Shown: piece after piece, positions 1-6,714 of the stretch
Position numbering within the stretch: position 1 is the first letter of the stretch
Layout: each line of letters starts with the position of its first letter
Assembly: GCA_016522385.1 (NCBI GenBank)
Contig: JAEKFU010000252.1
Span: 1 to 9,077 of the forward strand
DNA length: 9,077 nucleotides
From: Pseudomonadota bacterium
GTDB taxonomy: Bacteria; Pseudomonadota; Alphaproteobacteria; Rhizobiales; Aestuariivirgaceae
Reading direction: 5' to 3'
Translations under genes and position numbers: made by a program
Notes under the pieces: generated by a model
Database searches by the model: none
The model's input: only the letters and a program-made list of their open reading frames with translations
Told to the model about the DNA's origin: nothing

Positions 1-1074
1 GACCTATCGGTCATTGAACAACTGAAAGGCAACCCTAACGCCGGCCTCAATTATCAGGCCGCTGCTCTGGCGAAATGCCAGCTTTATGAGACAATCTCGG
101 ATGCCAGGACCGATCTGCGATTGCTGGTGTTGGCTGCGCCCATTCACATGGGCGGCAACACGCCGGTGGAGTTCCTGCTTGAGGGCTCGAACATCACACT
201 GACGACACTTTACATATTACCGGACACACCGCTGCCCGACCCGTTGCCCGAGCACGACGTTGCGATGGTAGCCGCACCTGGTGATTCCGATGAGACCCGC
301 GCGTTCCTGACCGAGATCGAACGGCACGTGCGCAACTGGCCCCGGCCCGTTCTAAACCGCCCCAACCTGATTGCGGAGCTGGAGCGAGACCGGATCTGTA
401 ACTTGCTGAAAGACGTCCCCGGGCTCCTCGTGCCCGCAACGACACGTTGCGGTCGCGCCACGCTAGCGACAATTGCGCAAGGTCGCGAAGCCTTGGACAG
501 TATCTACCCGGAGAGTGCATTGCCCGCGGTCATTCGCCCGGTCGGCTCGCATGCCGGGCGCAACCTGCAAAAGCTGGAACGTTGTGACGACCTCACAACC
601 TATCTGGAAGACTGTTCCGATGGGGAGTTCTTCATTTCGCCGTATGTCGACTTCCGCAGCGGGGACGGCCGATTTCGTAAATATCGCATTGTTTTCGTCG
701 CCGGCCGTCCAATGCCCTGTCACATGGCCATCGCCGATGACTGGAACATCTGGTATCTGAACGCCGACATGCACAACTCGATCGATAACCGCGCTGAAGA
801 GGCCGCATTCATGTCTGGCTTCGGCGATGCATTCGCCTCACGCCATCACGCAGCCCTGGCGGCCATATCTGATGGAGTTGAGCTTGACTATTTCGGCATC
901 GACTGTGCCGAATGTCCCGATGGCCGGTTGGTGATGTTCGAAGCCGACAACGCTCTGATCGTTCACGACATGGATCCTCCGGAACTTTATCCCTACAAAA
1001 AACCGGCCATGCAGGCGATCTTCGCAGATTTCCAGGCAATGCTGCACGCAAGTGCCGGCGACGCGACCTGCTGA
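1..1074 (+). CDS. TPR-like / ATP-grasp domain protein (5' end outside window)
   Basis: The reading frame is open from base 1 to the TGA at 1072-1074 with no ATG or GTG in the first 120 bases, so the gene starts upstream; 357 residues are visible. The first ~40 residues are alanine-rich and helical, like the last repeat of a TPR array. The rest resembles an ATP-grasp ligase fold: a conserved-looking linker (TPVEFLLEGS, about residues 54-63), the nucleotide-binding segment IRPVGSHAG (178-186), FRKYRIVFVAGRP (225-237) and the metal-site pair LDYFGIDCAE (295-304) and FEADNA (313-318), where Asp, Glu and Asn normally hold Mg-ATP. Proteins joining TPR and RimK-like ATP-grasp domains are known in alphaproteobacteria, but their substrate is not established. 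ATP-grasp enzymes generally join a carboxylate to an amine through an acyl-phosphate. The TTG at 121 would be a start inside the domain and is unlikely. The fold is fairly sure; the reaction is unknown. Confidence 0.82.
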   Translation, partial: DLSVIEQLKGNPNAGLNYQAAALAKCQLYETISDARTDLRLLVLAAPIHMGGNTPVEFLLEGSNITLTTLYILPDTPLPDPLPEHDVAMVAAPGDSDETRAFLTEIERHVRNWPRPVLNRPNLIAELERDRICNLLKDVPGLLVPATTRCGRATLATIAQGREALDSIYPESALPAVIRPVGSHAGRNLQKLERCDDLTTYLEDCSDGEFFISPYVDFRSGDGRFRKYRIVFVAGRPMPCHMAIADDWNIWYLNADMHNSIDNRAEEAAFMSGFGDAFASRHHAALAAISDGVELDYFGIDCAECPDGRLVMFEADNALIVHDMDPPELYPYKKPAMQAIFADFQAMLHASAGDATC

Positions 1075-1108
1075 GATTCAGCAGGACTTGGGCACGCCCG
1101 CTGGGCGT
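1067..1108 (+). terminator. Tandem hairpins at end of the ATP-grasp gene, possible terminator
   Basis: Two perfect short hairpins follow one another. CCTGCTGA (1067-1074) pairs with TCAGCAGG (1078-1085) around a 3-base loop and includes the stop codon. ACGCCC (1094-1099) pairs with GGGCGT (1103-1108) around GCT and is followed by CATTTC. The T-tract is poor, so intrinsic termination may be weak. The position, at the stop codon and before the next gene's regulatory region, fits a 3' end or RNA-stabilising structure. Confidence 0.45.
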
Positions 1109-1160
1109 CATTTCGGGCTCTGTCTGTTTCATCGTGGAGGGCTTTCCCGCACATTCTTCA

Positions 1161-1185
1161 TAAACTAGTTTACCTGACTGCAGTC
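1161..1185 (+). promoter_or_regulatory. Two adjacent perfect palindromes upstream of the SDR gene (putative operator)
   Basis: TAAACTAGTTTA (1161-1172) is a perfect 12-base palindrome and GACTGCAGTC (1176-1185) a perfect 10-base palindrome. Their centres lie 14 bases apart, and they sit 34-58 bases before the SDR start codon. Symmetric sites with a CTAG core are typical of dimeric helix-turn-helix repressors such as TetR- or MarR-type regulators; that assignment is inference. No regulator gene is in the window, and I could not find a convincing -35/-10 pair here. Confidence 0.45.
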
Positions 1186-1218
1186 GTGTATTCACACCGA
1201 CCGACGGGGAGCTAAAAC

Positions 1219-1983
1219 ATGCAGGAATTAACGGGTAAAGCCGCCATCGTAACCGGGGCAAGCCGTGGTATCGGCGCGGCTACTGCGCGTGAACTGGTTA
1301 AGCACGGGGTCGCCGTCGTGTTGGCCGCCCGCTCGGCAACGGCCATCGAAGCGATTGCCGACGACATCCTCCAGGCAGGTGGTGCGGCGCGCGCCGTCAC
1401 CTGCGATGTCAGCCGGTATGCCGATGTCGTCGCAGCTGTCGAACTGTGTCAGGCTGAATTCGGCAGCCTGGACATTCTCATTAACAATGCCGGCCTCATT
1501 GACCCCATCGTCCATCTCGCAGACAGCGATCCCGAACAATGGGACCACGTCGTAGATGTCAACTACAAGGGCGTTTACCACGGATTGCGGGCGGCAATCC
1601 CGGTGATGCAAGCACAAGGGGCCGGCGTCATCGTCAATATCAGTTCAGGCGCAGCGACGAGCCCGATGGAAGGCTGGAGTCACTACTGCTCAACCAAGGC
1701 AGCCGTCTTGTCACTGACCCAATGTGCCGACAAGGAATATCGCGATGCAGGAATTCGGGTCATCGGCCTCAGTCCGGGTACCGTGGCAACGGACATGCAG
1801 GTCGTCATCAAGGCGTCTGGCATCAACCCGGTAAGTCAGCTTGACCCGTCAGTACACATTCCAAGCGAATGGCCGGCCCGGGCCATCGCATGGCTGTGCA
1901 CAGATGCCGCCAGGCCTTTTGATGGCGGCGACTTCTCACTTAAAACGCAGGAAGGCCGCCGTCTGGCCGGCTTGATTGATTAG
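1219..1983 (+). CDS. Short-chain dehydrogenase/reductase (SDR family), classical type
   Basis: This is a complete 254-residue enzyme, the usual length for classical SDRs, and cytosolic. The cofactor loop TGASRGIG is at residues 12-19, and the structural NNAG motif at 89-92. The catalytic tetrad is complete: Asn115, Ser143, Tyr156 and Lys160 (YCSTK). SPG at 185-187 follows as expected. Arg16 in the glycine loop and Arg38 after the second strand suggest NADP(H) rather than NAD(H). The start is well supported: GGGGAG at 1206-1211 lies 7 bases before the ATG. The gene is 144 bases from the ATP-grasp gene, with hairpins and palindromes between, so it is probably transcribed separately and controlled by a repressor at 1161-1185. 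The C-terminus (PSEWPARAIAWLCTDAA) resembles 3-oxoacyl-reductase-like SDRs. Fold and chemistry are secure, but the substrate cannot be read from the sequence. Confidence 0.93.
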   Translation: MQELTGKAAIVTGASRGIGAATARELVKHGVAVVLAARSATAIEAIADDILQAGGAARAVTCDVSRYADVVAAVELCQAEFGSLDILINNAGLIDPIVHLADSDPEQWDHVVDVNYKGVYHGLRAAIPVMQAQGAGVIVNISSGAATSPMEGWSHYCSTKAAVLSLTQCADKEYRDAGIRVIGLSPGTVATDMQVVIKASGINPVSQLDPSVHIPSEWPARAIAWLCTDAARPFDGGDFSLKTQEGRRLAGLID

Positions 1984-2046
1984 ATGCGCGGGCCTGACTT
2001 ACCTGAGCATAGTGCCGCGTAGAATCCCCGAACACAGGTCAAAGAC

Positions 2047-2078
2047 GATGCCGTTACTTACAATTCTATGACGGCATC
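2047..2078. terminator. Inverted repeat between convergent genes, possible bidirectional terminator
   Basis: GATGCCGT (2047-2054) and ACGGCATC (2071-2078) form a perfect 8-base-pair stem around a 16-base loop. It lies in the 128-base gap between the SDR stop and the cyclase stop, where a shared terminator is expected. On the plus strand it is followed by ATGCTTTTG; the minus-strand exit has only CGTCTTTG. The T-tracts are short, so strength is uncertain. Confidence 0.45.
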
Positions 2079-2111
2079 ATGCTTTTGTCCCAGGCAAGCA
2101 CCATATGCGGG

Positions 2112-3662
2112 TCAATTTGCTGGAACGAATGCTTCCACATGCTCTGCGACGTTGTGCAGCTCGACTTTGCCTAACGGTTTAAGGTCATCGATCTGCGCAG
2201 CAGCGATCTCACCTGTGGTAACGATCGTGTGCCCGAGCCGCTTTCCTACCTCGCCGAGCCGAGCAGCGACATTGGCGGCCGAACCGATCACCGTGAAATC
2301 AAGACGCTCGCCGGAGCCTACATTGCCGTAGGTGACGTTGCCGAATGCCACGCCGATGGCGCATTCGGCGGACTCGCCGGTACCTGGAACGTCCAGCGTC
2401 TGCATCTGGCGAGCGATATCGTTGGCAGCACCAATTGCCTTCTGGCAGGCAGAGGCGCGCTCGCCAACGACCGGAAAGATCGCCAGAACGGCATCGCCGA
2501 TGAACTTGAGCACCTCACCTTCATATTCGTTCACCACATTGGTGCTCAGTTCGAAGAACCGGTTAAGCAGATCAAGATACGCCTCTCGGTCAAGTTCTGC
2601 CTCCCATTTCGACGAATTACGCAGATCGCACATCAAGACGGCTGCATCGATTTCGTCACCGTCGCCCCGCCTGATCTCGCCACCAAGCACCCGTGCACCG
2701 GTGCGTTTGCCAAGATAGGTCCCCAGCAGCGATGCGGCATTCTGCTTAAGCGCGAAGACTTCATAGAACCGGCTGATCACTGTCGTGCACTCGAACACCA
2801 TCCCAAGATTGGCGGTGCTGAACCCGGCCGGATTATCTGAGGTCAATGTCATGACATTGATCTGGCCATTCGAGAACGGCAGTGGCATCGCCACATAGTC
2901 GGTGGCGCCCTTGGCTTTCAGATCATCCATGATCGGAAATTCGAACTCGGTTTCCTCGATGTCGAGATGCTGGCGCACGCCGCCAAGTCCGTTGGCGACA
3001 TGGCGCATCGGGCTGTTCACATAGGCCGGGTTCTCGAGCAGGTCATAGGACGGGCTGAAACTCTCGACTGCATCGGTCTCTCTTTGCCAGCGATAGTTCT
3101 CGGCAACGATCAGTGGGTCCAACGACCAGATCATGACACTGAGACGGGAGAGCCCAAGACCATCTTCCAGCAGTTTTCGCGCCAGCGCCCGGGTCAGCTC
3201 TTCCGGCGAGTCGCACTGCCAGGCTTCCTTTATGAGCCAGTCGATTGTCGGCCCGGAAATATTTCCATCCGAGTTGGACATGATCTCATTGCCGTGCAGG
3301 TCGAAGCCGGTCGCGACCTCCGGCATGAAACCGACATAACCTTCGATGTCATGTGATTCCGGCAATGCATTGAGGTATGACCAGGCGCCGTTGGCAATTG
3401 TGGTGCCGGCAATATCGACGTCCCAATAGGTTGCCGTACCCTTGAACGGGCAGAACGTTTTCCGGCCTTCGGATTTGCGCAGCACCGCCATCACGTCGCG
3501 TTTCGGGAAATAAATGATTGGATCAAAACGTGTTTCATACATCACTTTGGCGGCATTGCTCGATGCGATCACCTGATCGCCATGTCGCGCGACCACCTTG
3601 TCATCGAGCTCATGTACTGCGATGCGATATTCGTTGCCGAAACTGGGCTGATGCTGATTCAT
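2112..3662 (-). CDS. Class III nucleotide cyclase with N-terminal DUF427 domain
   Basis: This 516-residue protein should form cAMP (possibly cGMP) from the nucleoside triphosphate. Residues ~15-117 match the DUF427 pattern (ETRFDPIIYFPKRDV, then TFCPFKGTATYWDV, AWSY and IEGYVGFMPE). Residues ~135-305 look like a GAF-like sensor region, as in related alphaproteobacterial cyclases. Residues ~335-500 are the cyclase domain. Metal aspartates are Asp346 (LMCDLRNSS) and Asp390 (KFIGDAVLAIF). Lys387 and Asp455 occupy the adenine-selecting positions, and Asn464 and Arg468 (SAANVAARL) the transition-state positions, so it should be active, with adenylate cyclase more likely than guanylate. No membrane segment is seen. 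I chose the ATG at 3662, because an extended -10 at 3706-3698 lies inside the first codons of the longer reading from the ATG at 3707 (531 residues). Neither start has a good ribosome site: GAGAGA directly abuts the chosen ATG. Confidence 0.9.
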   Translation of the reverse strand: MNQHQPSFGNEYRIAVHELDDKVVARHGDQVIASSNAAKVMYETRFDPIIYFPKRDVMAVLRKSEGRKTFCPFKGTATYWDVDIAGTTIANGAWSYLNALPESHDIEGYVGFMPEVATGFDLHGNEIMSNSDGNISGPTIDWLIKEAWQCDSPEELTRALARKLLEDGLGLSRLSVMIWSLDPLIVAENYRWQRETDAVESFSPSYDLLENPAYVNSPMRHVANGLGGVRQHLDIEETEFEFPIMDDLKAKGATDYVAMPLPFSNGQINVMTLTSDNPAGFSTANLGMVFECTTVISRFYEVFALKQNAASLLGTYLGKRTGARVLGGEIRRGDGDEIDAAVLMCDLRNSSKWEAELDREAYLDLLNRFFELSTNVVNEYEGEVLKFIGDAVLAIFPVVGERASACQKAIGAANDIARQMQTLDVPGTGESAECAIGVAFGNVTYGNVGSGERLDFTVIGSAANVAARLGEVGKRLGHTIVTTGEIAAAQIDDLKPLGKVELHNVAEHVEAFVPAN

Positions 3663-3697
3663 TCTCTCAGAGATGGCGATTAACGTGCTGAAGAACC

Positions 3698-3723
3698 AGT
3701 ATAACATCCAAACCGCCGGTCAA
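3698..3723 (-). promoter_or_regulatory. Candidate extended -10 promoter for the cyclase gene
   Basis: Reading the minus strand, TGTTATACT (3706-3698) fits the extended -10 pattern TGnTATAnT. TTGACC (3723-3718) lies upstream, but the spacer is only 14 bases, so the extended -10 would have to compensate. Transcription would begin near 3691, giving a leader of about 30 bases to the ATG at 3662. This is a pattern match only. Confidence 0.4.
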
Positions 3724-4005
3724 CATTTGGTGATCGGACGGAGCCGGTCTGCTCCGCCATAAGGGGTTTTCTTAGGCGTCGTGGGTCAAAGTAGATTGCG
3801 GCCAGTCGACAACGAGCGTTCGAGCTCCAACACCACATAGGCGGAGGACAAATGAGAGCCTTTCTGACCAAGCAGGTTTGCAAAGCGGTCAAGTAGTGCT
3901 CCACCGACCTTATCGGGAGTTGGCCAAGGCGGATTACGCCGGGAATGCCGGAAAGTCGCCCACCCCGGACAAACCAGAAGTACTTTCAAATCAACATGAC
4001 ATGCT
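3724..4005. other. Gene-poor stretch between cyclase and exporter genes
   Basis: I recognise no gene here. The stretch holds one hairpin, CGGAGC (3739-3744) with GCTCCG (3751-3756), followed on the plus strand by GGGGTTTTCTT. Short open frames on the minus strand (for example 4058-3786) run through it but have no good start and no recognisable motif. Directly after the exporter stop the minus strand reads TAGAGCATGTCATG, which resembles the opening of dispersed intergenic repeats common in Rhizobiales, but no matching second arm is present. Confidence 0.35.
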
Positions 4006-4926
4006 CTAGCGCCCGGCAGCCGAAACGGGCCGGTCAAGGCCGGCCAACACCAGCGCAATGCACAAGATCGCCACTGCTGCCCAAACCATTAGGCTGTGGG
4101 CTTCAGAGAACAGCACCATGCCCCAGGCTATCCCGGCGAACAGAGAGACGAAAGCACCAAACGAGACGAAGACACCACCGGTGGTGCGAATGAGATAGAG
4201 ATAAATCAGGCTTTCAAAGACACCGGCCAGCACGAAGACCGAAATTGCCACGACGGTGTCCGACCAGGCCCACTGCAAGGTCACCGGTTCGCCGTAGACG
4301 GCGAAAAACGGCACGATCAGCAGGGTCGCTATTAGTGTCTCACCGGTAATCGCCTGCAGGGTTGTCATGCCCTTGGGCCAGTTGGCTGCGATGTAGACCG
4401 ACTCGACGCCATAGCACAAGGGCACGACAAGCGCGACCGCCAGCCACTGCGACATACCGAGACCGCGGATATCCAGCTCGGGCGAGAACACCATGAGGAC
4501 AGCGCATGCGCCCAGTATCAGTGCCGCCAGCCGGCGCAATGAAACCGCCTCGGTGCGCAGCACAATGGCCACCAGTATCGTGATCACCGGTGCCAGCGAG
4601 GCAAGCATGGTCAGGATGCCGGCCGGAATATGCGGAGCTGCCTGCAGAGCCGCCGCCAGCGGCGCCACGTAGCCGAGCATCGCAGTGACGACCAGGAAGA
4701 CGAGGCGCTTGCCATTCACGCTGAACAATTCTCTACGCACAATGAGAATGGTCGAAAAAATGATCGACAGAAGGACCAGTGTCAGCATCAGGATGTTGAT
4801 GTCGGAATGACCGCCTTGGGCGGCCAGCTTGAGCATCGCGAATTGCAACCCCCACAAACTGCCCATGGTGATGAGCAGCGCCAGTGCGCCGGCACGCCCT
4901 AATCCAACCGGTGGTGAGATCCTCAT
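4006..4926 (-). CDS. EamA/DMT-superfamily transporter
   Basis: This 306-residue inner-membrane protein has about ten hydrophobic segments in two repeats, the usual size and build of the drug/metabolite transporter superfamily. The first repeat opens with GSLWGLQFAMLKLA (residues 22-35) and closes with IPAGILTMLASLAPVITILV (100-119) followed by the RTEAVSLRRL loop (124-133). The second repeat ends with YLIRTTGGVFVSFGAFVSL (243-261), then WGMVLFSEAHSLMVW. Family members export small metabolites, amino acids or drugs; no substrate can be named. A TTG at 4995 would add 23 polar residues, but it lies inside the T-tract of the terminator at 5002-5033 and has no ribosome site, so I prefer the ATG at 4926, although that also lacks a clear Shine-Dalgarno. 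The terminator just upstream implies a promoter of its own or read-through from the CYTH-CHAD gene. The gene is 340 bases from the cyclase and probably unrelated to it. Confidence 0.9.
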   Translation of the reverse strand: MRISPPVGLGRAGALALLITMGSLWGLQFAMLKLAAQGGHSDINILMLTLVLLSIIFSTILIVRRELFSVNGKRLVFLVVTAMLGYVAPLAAALQAAPHIPAGILTMLASLAPVITILVAIVLRTEAVSLRRLAALILGACAVLMVFSPELDIRGLGMSQWLAVALVVPLCYGVESVYIAANWPKGMTTLQAITGETLIATLLIVPFFAVYGEPVTLQWAWSDTVVAISVFVLAGVFESLIYLYLIRTTGGVFVSFGAFVSLFAGIAWGMVLFSEAHSLMVWAAVAILCIALVLAGLDRPVSAAGR

Positions 4927-5001
4927 AGAGGCGCGTTGCTGCCAGGCGGCAACGGCTTCATCAAGACGAATGGTGGCAATAGATGCATCAAACAAAGAGA
5001 A

Positions 5002-5033
5002 AGGCAGGCCCGCACCGAAGTACAGCCCTGCCT
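5002..5033 (-). terminator. UUCG-capped rho-independent terminator after the CYTH-CHAD gene
   Basis: On the minus strand AGGCAGG (5033-5027) pairs with CCTGCCT (5008-5002). Inside, after a G-G mismatch, C-G and U-G pairs lead to GTAC-TTCG-GTGC, a stem closed by the very stable cUUCGg tetraloop. The 3' side runs directly into TTTCTCTTTGTTTG. Stem, tetraloop and T-rich tail together make this the best intrinsic terminator in the window. It is 128 bases past the CYTH-CHAD stop and 75 bases before the exporter ATG. Confidence 0.75.
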
Positions 5034-5090
5034 CCCTGTGATCAAATTAGCAAGCTAAAACCGAAGTCCTATCTCACCAATCGATCAAGA

Positions 5091-5110
5091 ACAGGATGGT
5101 ATAATCCTGT
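5091..5110 (+). promoter_or_regulatory. Perfect extended -10 element embedded in an inverted repeat
   Basis: ACAGGAT (5091-5097) and ATCCTGT (5104-5110) are perfect inverted arms around GGTATA. The same bases spell TGGTATAAT (5097-5105), an exact extended -10 facing right, that is, antisense to the 3' end of the CYTH-CHAD gene. No good -35 is visible. Alternatively the arms are a weak hairpin in the CYTH-CHAD 3' tail. Both readings are inference. Confidence 0.35.
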
Positions 5111-5145
5111 CGGCTCCGCAAGCGCCATCGAAAGTTATTAACAGG

Positions 5146-5154
5146 TTATCCACA
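5146..5154 (+). promoter_or_regulatory. Consensus DnaA box
   Basis: TTATCCACA at 5146-5154 matches the 9-base DnaA-box consensus exactly, preceded by the AT-rich TTATTAACAGG. It lies 7 bases past the stop of the CYTH-CHAD gene. I found no second box nearby, so this is not evidence of an origin. It could be a single regulatory or titration site, or chance. Confidence 0.4.
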
Positions 5155-5160
5155 GTTGCA

Positions 5161-6714
5161 CTATTGCACCCAGAAAGGACCGCTCTTTTCCAGCGCGTTC
5201 CATGAGCGCTGCGCCCGCTTCCAGGCCCGCTTCGCTTGCGCCACATGAATGCTGAGTACAGTGCTGATCGCTCTTTGCAGATCATCGGCATCGCTATCGC
5301 GATGAAAGTCCAAGTGCTGCAGTTTCTCAGCCATAGCCACATCATTCAAATAACCAAAGATATCCTGCAAATTCTTGAGCTTCTTAAGGAACGGCTTGGT
5401 TTTGCGGTTCGGATAAAACGTTTCGAAAGCTTCGACCTGGTACCGCAGTCTTTTGAGTGCCTTGCGCATCGTGTGGCGTTCGGGAATCGACAATGTCTCT
5501 ATGCGCCCGCCCCACTTCACGACACGCGTCCAACTCTTGTCCAAAGAAGTCGCGGCAATGTTGACCGCCATCTGCTGTTCAGACGGCGCTGCGCGCCACT
5601 TGGGTGCTTCAATCATCTGTCCCAGTCGCAGCAGGAACAACACCATGCGGTCACTTGCCAGCTCCGACTCAACCATTTTCCGAATTTGTTGCCGTTTGAC
5701 GTTGAGCTGCTCTTGCAGCGCAACCAGGGACTTCTCCTTGGAGCGCTTGTCGATAGCTACAGCGACAATCTCCTCGCACAGGACATCCATATCGCGCAGC
5801 TCTCCGACCAACGCGGCAATGGCGCGCGCTTCCATCTTCAGTTGGCGAAAGCGCTTGCGGCGCGAAATGCTCTTGAAGGCCGCGAGTGAGCTGCGAAATC
5901 TCCTGAGGCCGACGCGCAACTGATGCGGCCCCTCGATATCGGTCGTATCCAGGATGACTTTCCAGTTGTGGGCAATCTGGCCAGCACACGCCCGCATGAT
6001 GGCGCTGAACGCTTCCTCGGTGGCGCAGTTCTTCTTCAATACCGGCCGGCTGTAGCGCTGCGCCCTGAGCGATTTGCATGCCTCGCCATCCACCACATCA
6101 TAGCCGCGCTCAGACTTGGTCATAGTGGAAAAGCGCAGCTTTTCTCCCGTCGCCAGCTTTTGCGCCACACGAAACAGAGACGACGCACGGCCGGACTTTA
6201 GTTCGAGTTCAACCTCGTGGATCTGAGATTTCCGGTTACCAACTTCAAGGGTACCCGCATCGAACGCGACCTCGATACGGCTACCGTCAACGGCCTGCAG
6301 CTCATTCGTCGTGCGCTCGACAACCGTCTCAAAGACCGGCTCGAGTTCAGCACCCTCGAGCAGTTGCTCAAACTTTACGGCAATCTCGGATTCCCCAAAG
6401 TTCTCAAGTTCCGGTATCGAATTAGCAACAGGTCGCTCGATTTCCACCGGTTGCGAAAGCCCGGCAATCACCCCTTGGCCGGCCTTTAATGTCTGCACCC
6501 AGCGGTCACCGATCTGCCTGATGCGCAGAGAGATCCCATTGGATTTCAATAATCGGCACGGGGTGTCATAGTAAACCGATCTAAGCTTACTGAATTTTGG
6601 CCCGCTAATGCTTAGCTCCTTGAGCACGCCCTTGTCGCGCAACCTGTCGAGCTGGTCCTTCGTCACATCAAACTTCAGCTCAATTTCGCGGTCGACCGCA
6701 AGACAATTGTTCAT
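5161..6714 (-). CDS. CYTH-CHAD protein (inorganic triphosphatase-like, polyphosphate-associated)
   Basis: This 517-residue cytosolic protein pairs a CYTH catalytic domain with a CHAD domain, as in the E. coli inorganic triphosphatase YgiF. CYTH spans about residues 8-205: the signature ExExK is EIELK (10-14), followed by YYDTP (49-53), LRIR (63-66), QTLKAG (74-79), EIE (91-93) and EVELELK (167-173), charged residues that line the triphosphate and metal tunnel. CHAD spans about 231-505, with HQLRVGLRRFRSSLAAF (264-280), LRDMDV (306-311), HTMRKALKRLRYQVEAF (414-430) and LQDIFGYLNDV (449-459), the basic helices that bind polyphosphate. Likely activity is hydrolysis of triphosphate, with CHAD targeting polyphosphate. 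The ATG at 6714 is chosen because GGAG ends 8 bases upstream and CYTH begins immediately. A TTG at 6816 and an ATG at 6750 are in frame but lack a ribosome site. The ATG overlaps the stop of a small upstream frame (TGATG). Confidence 0.93.
   Translation of the reverse strand: MNNCLAVDREIELKFDVTKDQLDRLRDKGVLKELSISGPKFSKLRSVYYDTPCRLLKSNGISLRIRQIGDRWVQTLKAGQGVIAGLSQPVEIERPVANSIPELENFGESEIAVKFEQLLEGAELEPVFETVVERTTNELQAVDGSRIEVAFDAGTLEVGNRKSQIHEVELELKSGRASSLFRVAQKLATGEKLRFSTMTKSERGYDVVDGEACKSLRAQRYSRPVLKKNCATEEAFSAIMRACAGQIAHNWKVILDTTDIEGPHQLRVGLRRFRSSLAAFKSISRRKRFRQLKMEARAIAALVGELRDMDVLCEEIVAVAIDKRSKEKSLVALQEQLNVKRQQIRKMVESELASDRMVLFLLRLGQMIEAPKWRAAPSEQQMAVNIAATSLDKSWTRVVKWGGRIETLSIPERHTMRKALKRLRYQVEAFETFYPNRKTKPFLKKLKNLQDIFGYLNDVAMAEKLQHLDFHRDSDADDLQRAISTVLSIHVAQAKRAWKRAQRSWNALEKSGPFWVQ

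Noticed and set aside
2229..2840. 203-codon open frame on the plus strand
   Set aside because: It lies wholly inside the cyclase gene on the opposite strand, shows no motif, and its residues follow from the antisense codon pattern of a GC-rich gene.
3680..3904. 74-codon GTG-initiated minus-strand frame running into the cyclase promoter region
   Set aside because: The composition is proline, arginine and cysteine-rich like a shadow frame, with no family resemblance, and it overlaps the candidate promoter.
3786..4058. 90-codon minus-strand frame after the exporter
   Set aside because: Its start is inside the exporter gene, no ribosome site precedes it and no motif is visible; at most a relic, so it is mentioned only under the spacer.
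4927..4995. TTG start extending the exporter by 23 residues
   Set aside because: The TTG sits in the T-rich tail of the UUCG terminator without a ribosome site, and the added residues are not membrane-like or family-like.
5041..5160. Possible replication origin
   Set aside because: Only one DnaA box is present, with no box cluster, unwinding element or typical origin-neighbour genes.
5236..5889. 217-codon open frame on the plus strand
   Set aside because: It lies entirely antisense to the CHAD domain, whose motifs are clear; it has no ribosome site and no recognisable family.
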